Source: CALOCV01 sp942491955 (lineage in GTDB: Bacteria; Chlamydiota; Chlamydiia; Chlamydiales; CALOCV01). Taken from it: DNA of 63,372 nucleotides. The notes under the pieces are model-generated. The model saw only the letters and a list, made by a program, of their open reading frames with translations. It searched no databases and was not told where the DNA came from. The stretch covers positions 1 through 63,372 of the forward strand of contig CALOCV010000024.1 in assembly GCA_942491955.1 (NCBI GenBank), read 5' to 3'. Below are positions 1 to 8,297 of this stretch, piece after piece; positions within the stretch are counted from its first letter, which is position 1, and each line of letters starts with the position of its first letter. The position numbers and the translations under genes are program-made.

Positions 1-102
1 GTCGCGCATGGGGATGGAGATGGTGTGGTTAGGGGAGAGGTTATTGGCGTTGAGGGAGGTAAGAGAGAAGGCTAAGAGGATTCCGCAGAGCCAACTTCTC
101 AT
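1..102 (-). CDS. 5' end of an exported protein, cut by the window edge
   Basis: The minus strand reads an ATG at 102 followed by 34 open codons to the window edge. The first residues, MRSWLCGILLAFSLTSLNAN, have a basic start, a hydrophobic core and a small-residue end like a Sec signal peptide with a likely cut after LNA. There is no lipobox cysteine. Only the signal region and about 13 mature residues are visible, so no family can be assigned. It lies 5 nt downstream of rpsT on the same strand and may be co-transcribed with it. Confidence 0.5.
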   Translation of the reverse strand, partial: MRSWLCGILLAFSLTSLNANNLSPNHTISIPMRD

Positions 103-107
103 GGCTT

Positions 108-400
108 CTACTCCGCCAGTGTGGCCAACTGGGCCGTTAGGCGTGATTTGGTACGGCTGGCTTTATTGAGTTTATAGATCCCTTTTTTCACACATTTGTC
201 GACAAGGCTATAGACATTTTGCAGAGATTCTTGTGCAGTGGTGCGATCTTTTTTGCTCATAGAGTCGGTGAAGTGGCGGATTGCCGTACGCACTTGGGAT
301 TTGTAGTTGCGGTTGATCAGCCGTTTTTTTCGTTTTGGATGATTCTTTTTTCCGCTGTGGGACGTTTGGTTCTTTTTTTGGGCGTCGTTTCTTTAGCCAT
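108..400 (-). CDS. rpsT: 30S ribosomal protein S20 (single frameshift)
   Basis: S20 binds 16S rRNA early in 30S assembly. The C-terminal two thirds read cleanly from 293 to 108 (for example VRTAIRHFTDSMSKKDRTTA, then LDKCVKKGIYKLNKASRTKS), which is the S20 helical hairpin with its basic tail. The N-terminus (MAKETTPKKRTKRPTAEKRI) starts at the ATG at 400 in another frame. The two join if one A is added to the A7 run (plus-strand T7 at 324-330), giving about 97 residues, normal for S20. The break sits in a homopolymer and everything else is conserved, so a sequencing slip is more likely than a dead gene. The divergent gap to 539 should hold its promoter. Confidence 0.88.
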
Positions 401-538
401 TATACCTCAAGAATTACATGAATAGTTGCAGGGATTACTATACCGTTTTTGGAAAAAAGGTGCAATGAAAATAGACTTACCATAAGGTAATACCAATCCT
501 AATAGATAAGTAGTTTGTTGAGGAAACAGGAGAGGATC

Positions 539-1786
539 ATGAGCCGTATTGATTTTTCCAAGCCCGTTTGGCAGAGTCCTAAAACGTGGACATTGTTCTA
601 CCCAAGGGTAACCAAGGGAAGAGTGAGTTTTTTTAGGATAAAGATTTTTTTTCAGAGAGTGTTATATTTATTTTCGGCGCACGTCTTTGTGACGAATCGC
701 CGTCTTTTAGATGCCGTGGTTTATCAGATCAAGAAGGGGGAGAAAGGGGAGAAGCCGCAAAAGTGGTGCGCTCTTTTGCAGCGTTGTTTTAAGAATCCTT
801 TTCGCATGCAGATGGTTGCATCGATTACAAAACAAATTGCCTCGCCTCCCATTCCACACGAACCCGACACTCCTCCACCTCCACCATCACAAAATGCACC
901 GCCTCCACCTTCTAAATCGGAAAAGACCCCTTTTCCTGTGGATCCAACCCAAGTGTCATCAGATTGTGCTAACAAAAAAGGCGATCCTGTTTTCTATGAA
1001 GTAGAACCCACACATCACGTGACTTTGTCGGTATTAGAACAGAAGAAGCAACAAGTTCAAAAGGCAGAAAGAGATGCTATTGGTGCGCTTATGATATTGA
1101 TCGTCTACCCTATTATAGAAAAATTGGTTGAGCACCAAAAGGATCTCGAGAAGGACAATGGTTGGAAAACATGTATAGGTAACACGTGGACAGCGCTAAT
1201 CAGCGACCCTAATTTTATTTTCAATATGAAAGTTTTTATTTTGCGATTGGGGGAATTTTCAAAAATACAACTAAATCAACAATCTCTGCAGCAAAAAAGA
1301 GGAAAACAGTTTGAGGATATGCATGACAAGTTATCGATAGCAATAAAGCAATTGCGGAGCAAGCGTGGTAAGCAAAAACAAGTGCAACAAGAAATAGAAC
1401 AGCTCTTAATGAGAAAACCATTGAATGGATTAGAACCCTTATTAAGAGATTATTTTGTTCAATTGCAAGCCTTAACAGAAGAGATGAAAAAACCTGAAAT
1501 TAAGGAAAAAGTGAGAAGGGTGGAAGACGAAGCTTTGAAACGAGCCGAGTCAGACTCATCATGCGATTATATGGAACTTATCGAGCAATACCATACAGAA
1601 GTCAACAAAAGCGTCTCCAAAGAAACTCTCGACAACTATCATCCATCTTTTCAGACATTCGTATCCGCTATCGCTAACATGCCAAGAAAAGAATTAAAGC
1701 AATCTCTAGTAAAATTTCAAACAAATATAGGAAAAACCAAGCTGCAATCCATCATCACAACGGTGCTCGAAATCGCATTTTCTTGA
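539..1786 (+). CDS. hypothetical proline-rich, helical protein
   Basis: I do not recognise a family. The start at 539 is chosen over an in-frame TTG at 515 because AGGAGAGG lies just before it. The roughly 415-residue product has a basic, aromatic N-terminus with a moderately hydrophobic stretch around residues 30-50. A proline-rich linker follows at about 110-145 (runs of five and four prolines), then a long charged region rich in Lys, Glu and Gln likely to be helical or coiled coil. There is no signal peptide. Basic N-terminus, proline linker and helical body resemble many chlamydial candidate secreted effectors, but nothing here proves secretion. It is monocistronic between rpsT and the rfb operon. 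Confidence 0.6.
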   Translation: MSRIDFSKPVWQSPKTWTLFYPRVTKGRVSFFRIKIFFQRVLYLFSAHVFVTNRRLLDAVVYQIKKGEKGEKPQKWCALLQRCFKNPFRMQMVASITKQIASPPIPHEPDTPPPPPSQNAPPPPSKSEKTPFPVDPTQVSSDCANKKGDPVFYEVEPTHHVTLSVLEQKKQQVQKAERDAIGALMILIVYPIIEKLVEHQKDLEKDNGWKTCIGNTWTALISDPNFIFNMKVFILRLGEFSKIQLNQQSLQQKRGKQFEDMHDKLSIAIKQLRSKRGKQKQVQQEIEQLLMRKPLNGLEPLLRDYFVQLQALTEEMKKPEIKEKVRRVEDEALKRAESDSSCDYMELIEQYHTEVNKSVSKETLDNYHPSFQTFVSAIANMPRKELKQSLVKFQTNIGKTKLQSIITTVLEIAFS

Positions 1787-1861
1787 CAAACACCCTCCTT
1801 GAAGCATAGTATCGTTTTTTCATATTTTGTGTTTTCAAAATTGCGTGATGGTAGGTGCCCC

Positions 1862-2787
1862 ATGAAAGGAATTGTGCTGGCTGGGGGAGTGGGACCCGTT
1901 TGCACCCATTAACACTAGGGGTGTCGAAACAACTCCTTCCCGTTTACAATAAGCCCCTGATCTACTATCCGCTTTCCGTATTGCTTTTGGCAGGAATACG
2001 AGACATCCTCATCATCACGACTCCACATGACCAGCCCCATTTTGAACGCCTTCTTGGGGATGGTGCACAATGGGGCATTTCCCTCTCTTATGCCATCCAA
2101 AAAGAACCGAAAGGGTTGGCCGAAGCCTTTATCATTGGAAAAGATTTTATTGGAGATGAGAGCGTTGCATTGATCTTGGGAGACAACATTTTTTACGGGA
2201 ACGAGCTCATCCATCTCCTTGAAAAGGCGGCTTCCCAAAAAGAAGGGGCGACACTGTTTGGCTATGAGGTAAAAGATCCCAAACGGTACGGCGTTGCCGA
2301 GATTGACGACGAAGGCAATGTGTTGGGCATTGAAGAGAAACCGCGTTATCCTAAGTCCAACATCGCCGTGACAGGTCTTTATTTCTACGACAACGAAGTC
2401 ATTTCCATCGCAGAACATCTCAAACCGTCCAAACGGGGAGAACTCGAGATCACCGATGTCAACAATGCCTATGTTCGAAGAAAAAAGGTGCGCGTTCAAG
2501 TCATGGGTCGAGGGTTTGCCTGGCTCGATGCCGGTACCTACGACAGCTTGATGCAAGCGGGACAATTCATCCAGGTGATTGAAGAGAGGCAGGGACACAG
2601 CATTGCGGCATTGGAAGAGATCGCTTTTGATAAAGGCTATCTCTCCAAGGAACAACTCGCTACACAAGCCGAAAAATTGGGCAATAGTCCTTATGGACAA
2701 TACCTCCAACAAATTGTAAAGAAAGGACATCGTCAGCATGCAAGCGATCCCGCTCCGCTTGAAGGGGCACTTACTTATTCAACCTAA
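1862..2787 (+). CDS. rfbA: glucose-1-phosphate thymidylyltransferase (frameshift near start)
   Basis: RmlA/RfbA makes dTDP-glucose from glucose-1-phosphate and dTTP, the first step of dTDP-sugar synthesis. The natural ATG at 1862 reads MKGIVLAGG and then leaves frame. Adding one G to the G5 run at 1883-1887 gives the classic nucleotide-binding loop GGSGTRLHPLT, continuing into the long open frame. Other family motifs are LGDNIFYG, GLYFYDNEV and the terminal AWLDAGTYDSLMQAG. The total is about 308 residues against about 290 in relatives; the last 15-20 residues overlap rfbC and look non-native. It opens a co-directional operon with rfbC and rfbB. I read the frameshift as a homopolymer error. 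Confidence 0.9.
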
Positions 2788-3295
2788 TGTCTTTCGCGAC
2801 GAACGGGGATTTTTTATCGAATCGTTCCAGAAAACGCGGTACGAAGAGTTAGGTATCGATTGTGACTTTGTCCAAGATAACCACTCGTATTCGTCAAAAA
2901 GGTGTTTGCGGGGGATGCACTACCAATCGATTCCAGGACAGGCGAAATTGGTCCGCGTCAGCCGGGGGGAAATCTTCGATGTCGCTGTCGATATCCGTCC
3001 CGATTCGCCGACCTACGGGGAGTGGGAAGGGGTCTTTCTCGATGGAGAAAACCACCACCAACTCTTCATTCCCATCGGTTTTGCTCACGGTTTTTGTGTC
3101 TTAAGCGAAGAGGGGGCTGACGTTTGCTATAAAGTGAGCTCCTCATATTGTGCAGAAACGGAAAAAGGATTTCGTTGGGACGATCCAACAATAGGGATTG
3201 ATTGGCCGATCCACGATCCTATGGTTTCCACACGCGATCAATCGAATCCTTGGTTTGCCGATATGGAACAACCCGTGCTTATGGGAGGTAAGTGA
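2738..3295 (+). CDS. rfbC: dTDP-4-dehydrorhamnose 3,5-epimerase
   Basis: RmlC epimerises dTDP-4-keto-6-deoxy-glucose at C3 and C5. The 185-residue cupin protein shows NVFRDERGFFIESFQ near the start, the catalytic-histidine motif LRGMHYQ, VDIRPDSPTYGEW, and GFAHGFCVL followed by WDDPTIGIDWP, all diagnostic of the family. Length matches (about 180). The ATG at 2738 overlaps the rfbA tail by 50 nt with an AAAGGA about nine nt upstream. It sits between rfbA and rfbB. No rfbD (RmlD) is present in the window, so its product may not end as rhamnose here. Confidence 0.93.
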   Translation: MQAIPLRLKGHLLIQPNVFRDERGFFIESFQKTRYEELGIDCDFVQDNHSYSSKRCLRGMHYQSIPGQAKLVRVSRGEIFDVAVDIRPDSPTYGEWEGVFLDGENHHQLFIPIGFAHGFCVLSEEGADVCYKVSSSYCAETEKGFRWDDPTIGIDWPIHDPMVSTRDQSNPWFADMEQPVLMGGK

Positions 3296-4362
3296 TGGAA
3301 GAGAGAGCCGTACGTCACCTCCTCATCACAGGAGGAGCGGGATTCATTGGTTCTTCCTTTATCCGCTATCTCCTTCAGACGCCCGACCTTTTTTCAGGAG
3401 TCGTGGTCAATCTCGATGCATTGACGTATGCGGGGAATCGAGACAATTTGATAGAGATCGAGGACGATCCCCGTTACCATTTTGTCCATGGCGATATCCG
3501 CCAATCGTCCCTTGTCGAACACCTCTGTCTCGAGTACGAAATCGATACGATCGTTCACTTTGCCGCAGAGAGCCATGTCGACCGGAGCATCGAAGGACCC
3601 AAAGCTTTTGTCGAAACCAATGTGCTAGGGACATTTTCCCTTCTTGAGGTCGTTCGCAAATACCCCCACATCCACTTCCATCACGTTTCAACAGACGAGG
3701 TGTTTGGATCTCTAGGAAAGAAAGGAGCCTTCACCGAACAGAGCCCCTATGCTCCTCGTTCGCCCTACTCCGCATCGAAAGCAGCTTCAGACCACTTCGT
3801 CCGCGCCTATGCCGAGACCTACCACCTCTCCACGTGTCTCTCGAATTGTAGCAATAACTTCGGTCCCTACCAATTTCCCGAGAAATTGATCCCTTTGATG
3901 CTTCTTCGTGCCGTACGCGGTGAGCCGCTCCCTATCTATGGCAAAGGGGAAAATGTGCGCGATTGGCTCTTTGTGAACGATCACGTCGAAGCTTTATGGC
4001 TCCTCTTACAACAGGGAAAAAGGGGAGAGACGTACAATATCGGCGGAGGAACAGAACTCACCAACCTCGAAGTGGTCGAGACAGTGCTAAAAAGAATCGC
4101 TTCCCATCTCAACACACCTATTGACACCTTGCGCAATCAGATCACCTATGTCACCGATCGTCCAGGACACGATTTCCGCTACGCTATCGATGCGACCAAG
4201 ATTCGAGAAGAATTGGGAAGGCATCCCCGACATACGTTCATCGAAGCTCTCGATATCACCATCGATTGGTATGTATCGCATCCAGAATGGGTAGAAAGAG
4301 TGGAAAAAGGAGAATATAAAGAATGGATACAGCGACAGTACCAGAAATCAAAACAAACATAG
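3295..4362 (+). CDS. rfbB: dTDP-glucose 4,6-dehydratase
   Basis: RmlB is an NAD-dependent short-chain dehydrogenase/reductase that converts dTDP-glucose to dTDP-4-keto-6-deoxy-glucose. The Rossmann motif ITGGAGFIGSSFI is at the N-terminus, then FAAESHVDRSIEGP, the catalytic YSASKAASD (Tyr-x-x-x-Lys) and FGPYQFPEKLIP in the substrate domain. The length of 355 is typical. A GGGAGG element five nt upstream favours the ATG at 3295, which overlaps the rfbC stop; an in-frame GTG at 3292 is too close to it. Its 4-keto product is the branch point used by the aminotransferase that follows. Confidence 0.95.
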   Translation: MEERAVRHLLITGGAGFIGSSFIRYLLQTPDLFSGVVVNLDALTYAGNRDNLIEIEDDPRYHFVHGDIRQSSLVEHLCLEYEIDTIVHFAAESHVDRSIEGPKAFVETNVLGTFSLLEVVRKYPHIHFHHVSTDEVFGSLGKKGAFTEQSPYAPRSPYSASKAASDHFVRAYAETYHLSTCLSNCSNNFGPYQFPEKLIPLMLLRAVRGEPLPIYGKGENVRDWLFVNDHVEALWLLLQQGKRGETYNIGGGTELTNLEVVETVLKRIASHLNTPIDTLRNQITYVTDRPGHDFRYAIDATKIREELGRHPRHTFIEALDITIDWYVSHPEWVERVEKGEYKEWIQRQYQKSKQT

Positions 4363-5477
4363 AACCTTTTCCTGAACCGATCTATGTTACGCGCCCCTCT
4401 CTACCTAAACGAGAAGAGGTCGACGCTGTGCTCGATACCCTTTTTGATACGCAGTGCCTATCGAATCAAGGCCCCTACCACCAAGAGTTAGAACGAGCAT
4501 TGGCCAACTTTCTCGATGTTCCTTATGTCGTCCTCTGCTGCAATGGAACGATAGCTCTTTGGATAGCCCTCGAAACATTGGAAAAAAAAGGAGAGGTGAT
4601 CACTACCCCCTTCACCTTCCCTGCCACCCTTCACGCAATCACCCAAGCAGGCTGCACGCCGATCTTTGCCGATATCGACCCCCTCACATGGAATCTCAAT
4701 CCCGATGCTGTAGAGAAAAAAATCAACGAAAAAACCGTCGCTATCCTTCCTGTCCATGTCTATGGCAACCTTGCCGAGAACGATCGATTCGAGGCCTTGG
4801 CCCAGGCGAATGACCTTTCCCTCATTTACGATGCAGCCCATGCCTTTGGAGTCAAAAAAAAGGGAGAAAGCCCTGCTTCCTGGGGCGATGTCTCGATGTA
4901 TAGCTTCCATCCGACGAAAATTTTCCACACCTTTGAAGGGGGATGCTTAACAACCACATCGGCAGAAAAGAAACGACAATGGGAGCTGTGGAAGAATTTT
5001 GGGATTGCCGACGAAGAACACGTCCTCCTCCCAGGACTCAACGGCAAAATGAATGAGTTCCAATCTGGCATCGGAACCTTGCTTCTCAAAGATGTCGAAA
5101 AGGAGATGCACCATCGCACAACCCTTCTTACCCTTTACCGACAATGCTTAAAAAATGTCGGTGGCATTGCTTTCCAACAACTCTCCGAAGACCTCCTCCA
5201 AAATGGACAATATTGTCCCATCCGAATCGATCCCAATATTTTTGCTCTCTCTCGCAATGAAGTGTACGAAAAACTCAAGGAATACCGCATTTTCTCACGA
5301 AAATATTTTTACCCTATCGCAACACACTATCCCCACTATAAAGAGCATGCTAACCGTTGTCCCATCGCAGAAAAAGTCGCTCAAGAAATCCTGTGTCTCC
5401 CAATATATTCCTCCCTATCACAGAGTGATGTCGAGAAAATCTGCTCCATTTTCACCCATATTGGAAAAGGCGTATGA
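4323..5477 (+). CDS. DegT/DnrJ/EryC1-family sugar aminotransferase
   Basis: This PLP enzyme family transaminates keto-sugar nucleotides. Visible features are the phosphate-loop region NGTIALWIALE, the cofactor-contact YDAAHAFGV and the Schiff-base lysine in SFHPTKIFHTFEGGCL. Its 384 residues are normal for the family. AAAGGAG precedes the ATG, which overlaps the rfbB end by 40 nt. Placement directly after rfbB suggests it acts on dTDP-4-keto-6-deoxy sugars (VioA, FdtB or QdtB type). Whether it aminates C3 or C4 cannot be read from sequence. The pathway may therefore end in an amino-dideoxy sugar rather than rhamnose. Confidence 0.85.
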   Translation: MDTATVPEIKTNIEPFPEPIYVTRPSLPKREEVDAVLDTLFDTQCLSNQGPYHQELERALANFLDVPYVVLCCNGTIALWIALETLEKKGEVITTPFTFPATLHAITQAGCTPIFADIDPLTWNLNPDAVEKKINEKTVAILPVHVYGNLAENDRFEALAQANDLSLIYDAAHAFGVKKKGESPASWGDVSMYSFHPTKIFHTFEGGCLTTTSAEKKRQWELWKNFGIADEEHVLLPGLNGKMNEFQSGIGTLLLKDVEKEMHHRTTLLTLYRQCLKNVGGIAFQQLSEDLLQNGQYCPIRIDPNIFALSRNEVYEKLKEYRIFSRKYFYPIATHYPHYKEHANRCPIAEKVAQEILCLPIYSSLSQSDVEKICSIFTHIGKGV

Positions 5478-6544
5478 CCCAAGTCTCTGTCATTATTCCC
5501 TCATACAACCACGCCCCTTTTATTCAAGAGGCCCTAGAGAGCGTTTTTGCTCAAACCTATTCCCCATGGGAATGCATCGTTGTCGATGATGGTTCCACCG
5601 ATAATACCCACCAAGTATTACAACAGATCCATCACCCTTCTCTCCGCACGATTTTTTTTGAAAAAAATTGCGGCGCTTGCGCCGCAATGAACCATGCTAT
5701 TCAAGAAGCCAAAGGAGAATACATCGCCGTCCTCAATTCCGATGACCGCTTCCTCCCTAACAAGTTGGAAAAACAGGTCGCAATACTCGAACAACATCCC
5801 GAATGGGGCGCTCTCTTCACCCGCATACAACTGATCGATGAGAGGGGAAATCCTCTCCCTCCCACGCATCGACAGGCGAAAATTTTTGACGAAAAAAACA
5901 AAACACAAAACGAGTGGCTCCGTTTCTTTTTTGACGTCGGTAACGCCCTCTGTCATCCTTCTGTCCTCATTCGTAAACAGTGCTACGAAGAAATCGGCCC
6001 CCTCAACCCCACCTTTGCCCAACTGCCCGATTACGACTTTTGGACCCGCCTCCTCTTCCATTACCCCATACACATCCTCGATGAACCTCTCTTACAATTT
6101 CGCATCCTCGACCGAGAAAAAAACATCAGTGCCCCCACACAAAGCAACCAAAATCGCTCTTCCTGGGAACGCTACCATATCCTCTCCCACTACGCTACCA
6201 TTCCAACCATCGAACAATACCTCCATATCTTCCCCGAAGAACAACCAAATATCTTCACCCACGAACCCGATTTCATCCCCTATTATCTAGGGCGTTACTG
6301 CCTGCGCTCCTTTCCCGAATCCCTTCCCCACCGCCTACTCGGCCTTAACTTGCTTAGCAACACGTTGCAAAACCCTCGTCTTTACGACAAAATCCAACAA
6401 GAAAACGATTACTCCTACCCAGCATTTCTCCAAGAGACCGCGCGCTACCCCCTCTTCACACGCCCACTCTCCATGCGCATCAAAGGGAAATGGAACTCAA
6501 TCAAAAGGAAATTTGGATGGACTTCTACAGCAACGAAGAATTAA
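5474..6544 (+). CDS. family 2 glycosyltransferase
   Basis: An inverting GT-A glycosyltransferase expected to add a sugar to a surface glycan on the cytoplasmic face. The N-terminus shows VSVIIPSYNHAPFIQEALES and VDDGSTDNT (nucleotide-sugar binding), then LNSDDRFLPNKLEKQ, whose Ser-Asp-Asp is the DxD-type metal motif, and PDYDFWTRLL. Length is 356 residues; the C-terminal third is poorly conserved and has no clear membrane span. The ATG overlaps the previous stop (ATGA), showing translational coupling. Donor and acceptor are unknown; the dTDP-sugar made upstream is the natural candidate donor. Confidence 0.88.
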   Translation: MTQVSVIIPSYNHAPFIQEALESVFAQTYSPWECIVVDDGSTDNTHQVLQQIHHPSLRTIFFEKNCGACAAMNHAIQEAKGEYIAVLNSDDRFLPNKLEKQVAILEQHPEWGALFTRIQLIDERGNPLPPTHRQAKIFDEKNKTQNEWLRFFFDVGNALCHPSVLIRKQCYEEIGPLNPTFAQLPDYDFWTRLLFHYPIHILDEPLLQFRILDREKNISAPTQSNQNRSSWERYHILSHYATIPTIEQYLHIFPEEQPNIFTHEPDFIPYYLGRYCLRSFPESLPHRLLGLNLLSNTLQNPRLYDKIQQENDYSYPAFLQETARYPLFTRPLSMRIKGKWNSIKRKFGWTSTATKN

Positions 6545-7134
6545 AAACGCTCCTCGGCAGCGTCGGAGAAGAGGTGAAAATCCACCGCTCCGCTGTTTTC
6601 TTCAACTCAAAAAATATCTTCCTGCAAAGCCATATTCGTATCGACTGCTTTGCCATCATCAGTGCTGGCGAAAAAGGGATCTTTATCAACGACTATACCC
6701 ACATCGCCGCCTCGACCCACCTCTTCGGAAGCGGTGGCGCTATCCATATCGGCGCCTACGCCAACCTCTCCTCCCGCGTCTCCCTCTTCACGGCTTCCGA
6801 CGATTACACCGAAGGCTATATGACCAACCCCCTCATCCCAACAGCCTACAAAAAAGTCGAAAAAGGCGATGTCACAATCAACAACCACGCCATCATCGGC
6901 TGCGGCTCTGTCGTCCTCCCGGGCATCGATATCGGCTGGGGCGGCTCCGTTGGCGCCCTTTCCCTCGTCAACCGCTCAATACAAGAACGAGAAATCGTCG
7001 CCGGCATCCCCTGCCGCTTCATCAAATGGCGCAACGAAAGACTCCATACCGTCGAACACGCTTTTGCATTGGGGGGACCCGTCCCCCCAATCCCCCCGGC
7101 TGGGGTCTATAACCCCAGACCCCGCGGCCGCTAA
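6517..7134 (+). CDS. hexapeptide-repeat acyltransferase
   Basis: A left-handed beta-helix O-acetyltransferase of the WbbJ/LacA type, likely acetylating a sugar of the polysaccharide. Repeats of the [LIV]-G-x4 kind are visible (IHIGAYANLSSRVSLFTASD, VTINNHAIIGCGSVVLPGID) and the end carries VAGIPCRFIKWRN, the standard closing motif. AAAGGAA favours the start at 6517; an in-frame ATG at 6490 exists. It overlaps the glycosyltransferase. The native domain ends near FIKWRNERL; the last 25 residues (after HAFA) are translation of a GC-rich hairpin repeat, so the original stop seems to have been lost. Confidence 0.85.
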   Translation: MDFYSNEELKTLLGSVGEEVKIHRSAVFFNSKNIFLQSHIRIDCFAIISAGEKGIFINDYTHIAASTHLFGSGGAIHIGAYANLSSRVSLFTASDDYTEGYMTNPLIPTAYKKVEKGDVTINNHAIIGCGSVVLPGIDIGWGGSVGALSLVNRSIQEREIVAGIPCRFIKWRNERLHTVEHAFALGGPVPPIPPAGVYNPRPRGR

Positions 7135-7141
7135 CGCGGCC
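7071..7141. repeat. GC-rich multi-hairpin repeat
   Basis: Three hairpins lie back to back: GGGGGGACCCGTCCCCCC (7071-7088), CTGGGGT/ACCCCAG (7100-7118) and GGCCGC-TAAC-GCGGCC (7126-7141). The stop codon of the acyltransferase lies in the third loop. The third hairpin recurs as GGCCGC-GGTA-GCGGCC at 42165-42180, and G6-AC...GT-C6 hairpins recur at 38508-38580. It may act as a terminator for the operon, but its modular recurrence suggests a dispersed repeat. Confidence 0.7.
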
Positions 7142-7244
7142 TTGCGTCTGTCGCTAATTTATGGCGTTTAGCTTGTTACGCCTTGGTGTTTTTTTTGAGA
7201 AAGCGATCGCTTATCTCAAAAGAATGCAGAATTGGATGATTGCG

Positions 7245-8288
7245 TCATGTATTATTCATGAGGTTTTCAGTTTCTTCTATTGAGAGAAAATGAAGGGTTA
7301 TTGCTGCGGCAACCAGCGTTTTCCCTCCTGGATAAAGAGCCAATGCAGCGGCCCCTTCAGAGCCTAAATTGGAAAATACTTCTCCCTCTAATTCGTCAGA
7401 CAAATGGACATGCCAGATCAAACCCTCTTCTGTCGTAGCGAATAATCCATTACTTTCCGGATGAGGAACCATTGAGAAGAGGAAAACGGGATCATTCGGA
7501 GAAAAGGCTAATCGAGTCGAGTCGACAGGGACGATCGTCTGGTTTTCAATGCGAAATCGCCAAAGGTTGGATTCAAAAACGCTCATTGGACAATTGCCAG
7601 CAAGGACCCATTCTCCAACGACAGAAACGGTATTGATGCCTCTTTCAGCACTTTTGTTGTATTTTTTCCGATCGATGATAGTTAAATCAGGAATTGAGAG
7701 AAGGCAAAGATCTCCATCTTCGGCTCCCGTCACCACCAGCTCATCCTTATAGTGAGCGATCCCTCGAACATTGTATAACCCTAAGGGCAAAGAGTTTGAC
7801 GAACGGATATCTTTAAAACCAGAGAAGATTAACTCTTTTCCCTCCCATTTCCATAAAATAATATAACCTTTTTCGTGGCCACTAATAAGATACCTAACTC
7901 CTTGCCAATCAAGGCAAAGAGAGCTGTTAGCTACTCCATATATTGTAGGGTAAAAAGCAAAAGAAGAGCAATGCATCCCTTGATCGAATACCTCCCAAAG
8001 GGCGAGGGATCCTTGGTCATGTGATGAAACAAAGAAATTTCCGTCTAGGGAAGCGAGCATTTGTACCCCCATATTAGAAGACGGAATAGGGGTTGCTTGG
8101 AGAAAAAGAGGAGGAGGATTGGAAAAAAGGGTGATTGTGCTATCCCACCACCCCGCAAGGCAGAGGTCTTCCCTCAGCCAACTCGCAACCTGTACACGAT
8201 CTGGAAAATCTGGAGAGGGTTCCAGTAAAAGATCTGAGCCAAATAGAGAAACCGAAAGAAAAAAAGAGAGAAATAAGTATTTTTTCAT
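7245..8288 (-). CDS. exported WD40-like beta-propeller protein
   Basis: A 347-residue protein with a Sec signal (MKKYLFLSFFLSVSLFGS), so periplasmic or outer-membrane facing. The body contains irregular repeats with a Gly-His/aspartate-then-Trp pattern, such as SSHDQGSLALWEVF, SGHEKGYIILWKW, TGAEDGDLCLLSI and ATTEEGLIWHVHL, which look like WD40 or quinoprotein propeller blades. The ATG at 8288 follows AGGAGG by seven nt. No enzymatic residues are recognisable; the likely role is a protein-binding scaffold. It lies 9 nt downstream of cobQ and may share its transcript. Confidence 0.65.
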   Translation of the reverse strand: MKKYLFLSFFLSVSLFGSDLLLEPSPDFPDRVQVASWLREDLCLAGWWDSTITLFSNPPPLFLQATPIPSSNMGVQMLASLDGNFFVSSHDQGSLALWEVFDQGMHCSSFAFYPTIYGVANSSLCLDWQGVRYLISGHEKGYIILWKWEGKELIFSGFKDIRSSNSLPLGLYNVRGIAHYKDELVVTGAEDGDLCLLSIPDLTIIDRKKYNKSAERGINTVSVVGEWVLAGNCPMSVFESNLWRFRIENQTIVPVDSTRLAFSPNDPVFLFSMVPHPESNGLFATTEEGLIWHVHLSDELEGEVFSNLGSEGAAALALYPGGKTLVAAAITLHFLSIEETENLMNNT

Positions 8289-8297
8289 CAAAACCTC

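Noticed and set aside
1915..2739. A 274-codon minus-strand open frame opposite rfbA
   Set aside because: It lies entirely within rfbA, has no ribosome site, and its translation shows no family; it is an antisense shadow of a highly conserved gene.
6513..7112. 199-codon plus-strand frame rich in Arg and Pro
   Set aside because: Overlaps the acyltransferase in another frame; the Arg/Pro-rich composition is what a shifted GC-skewed gene gives.
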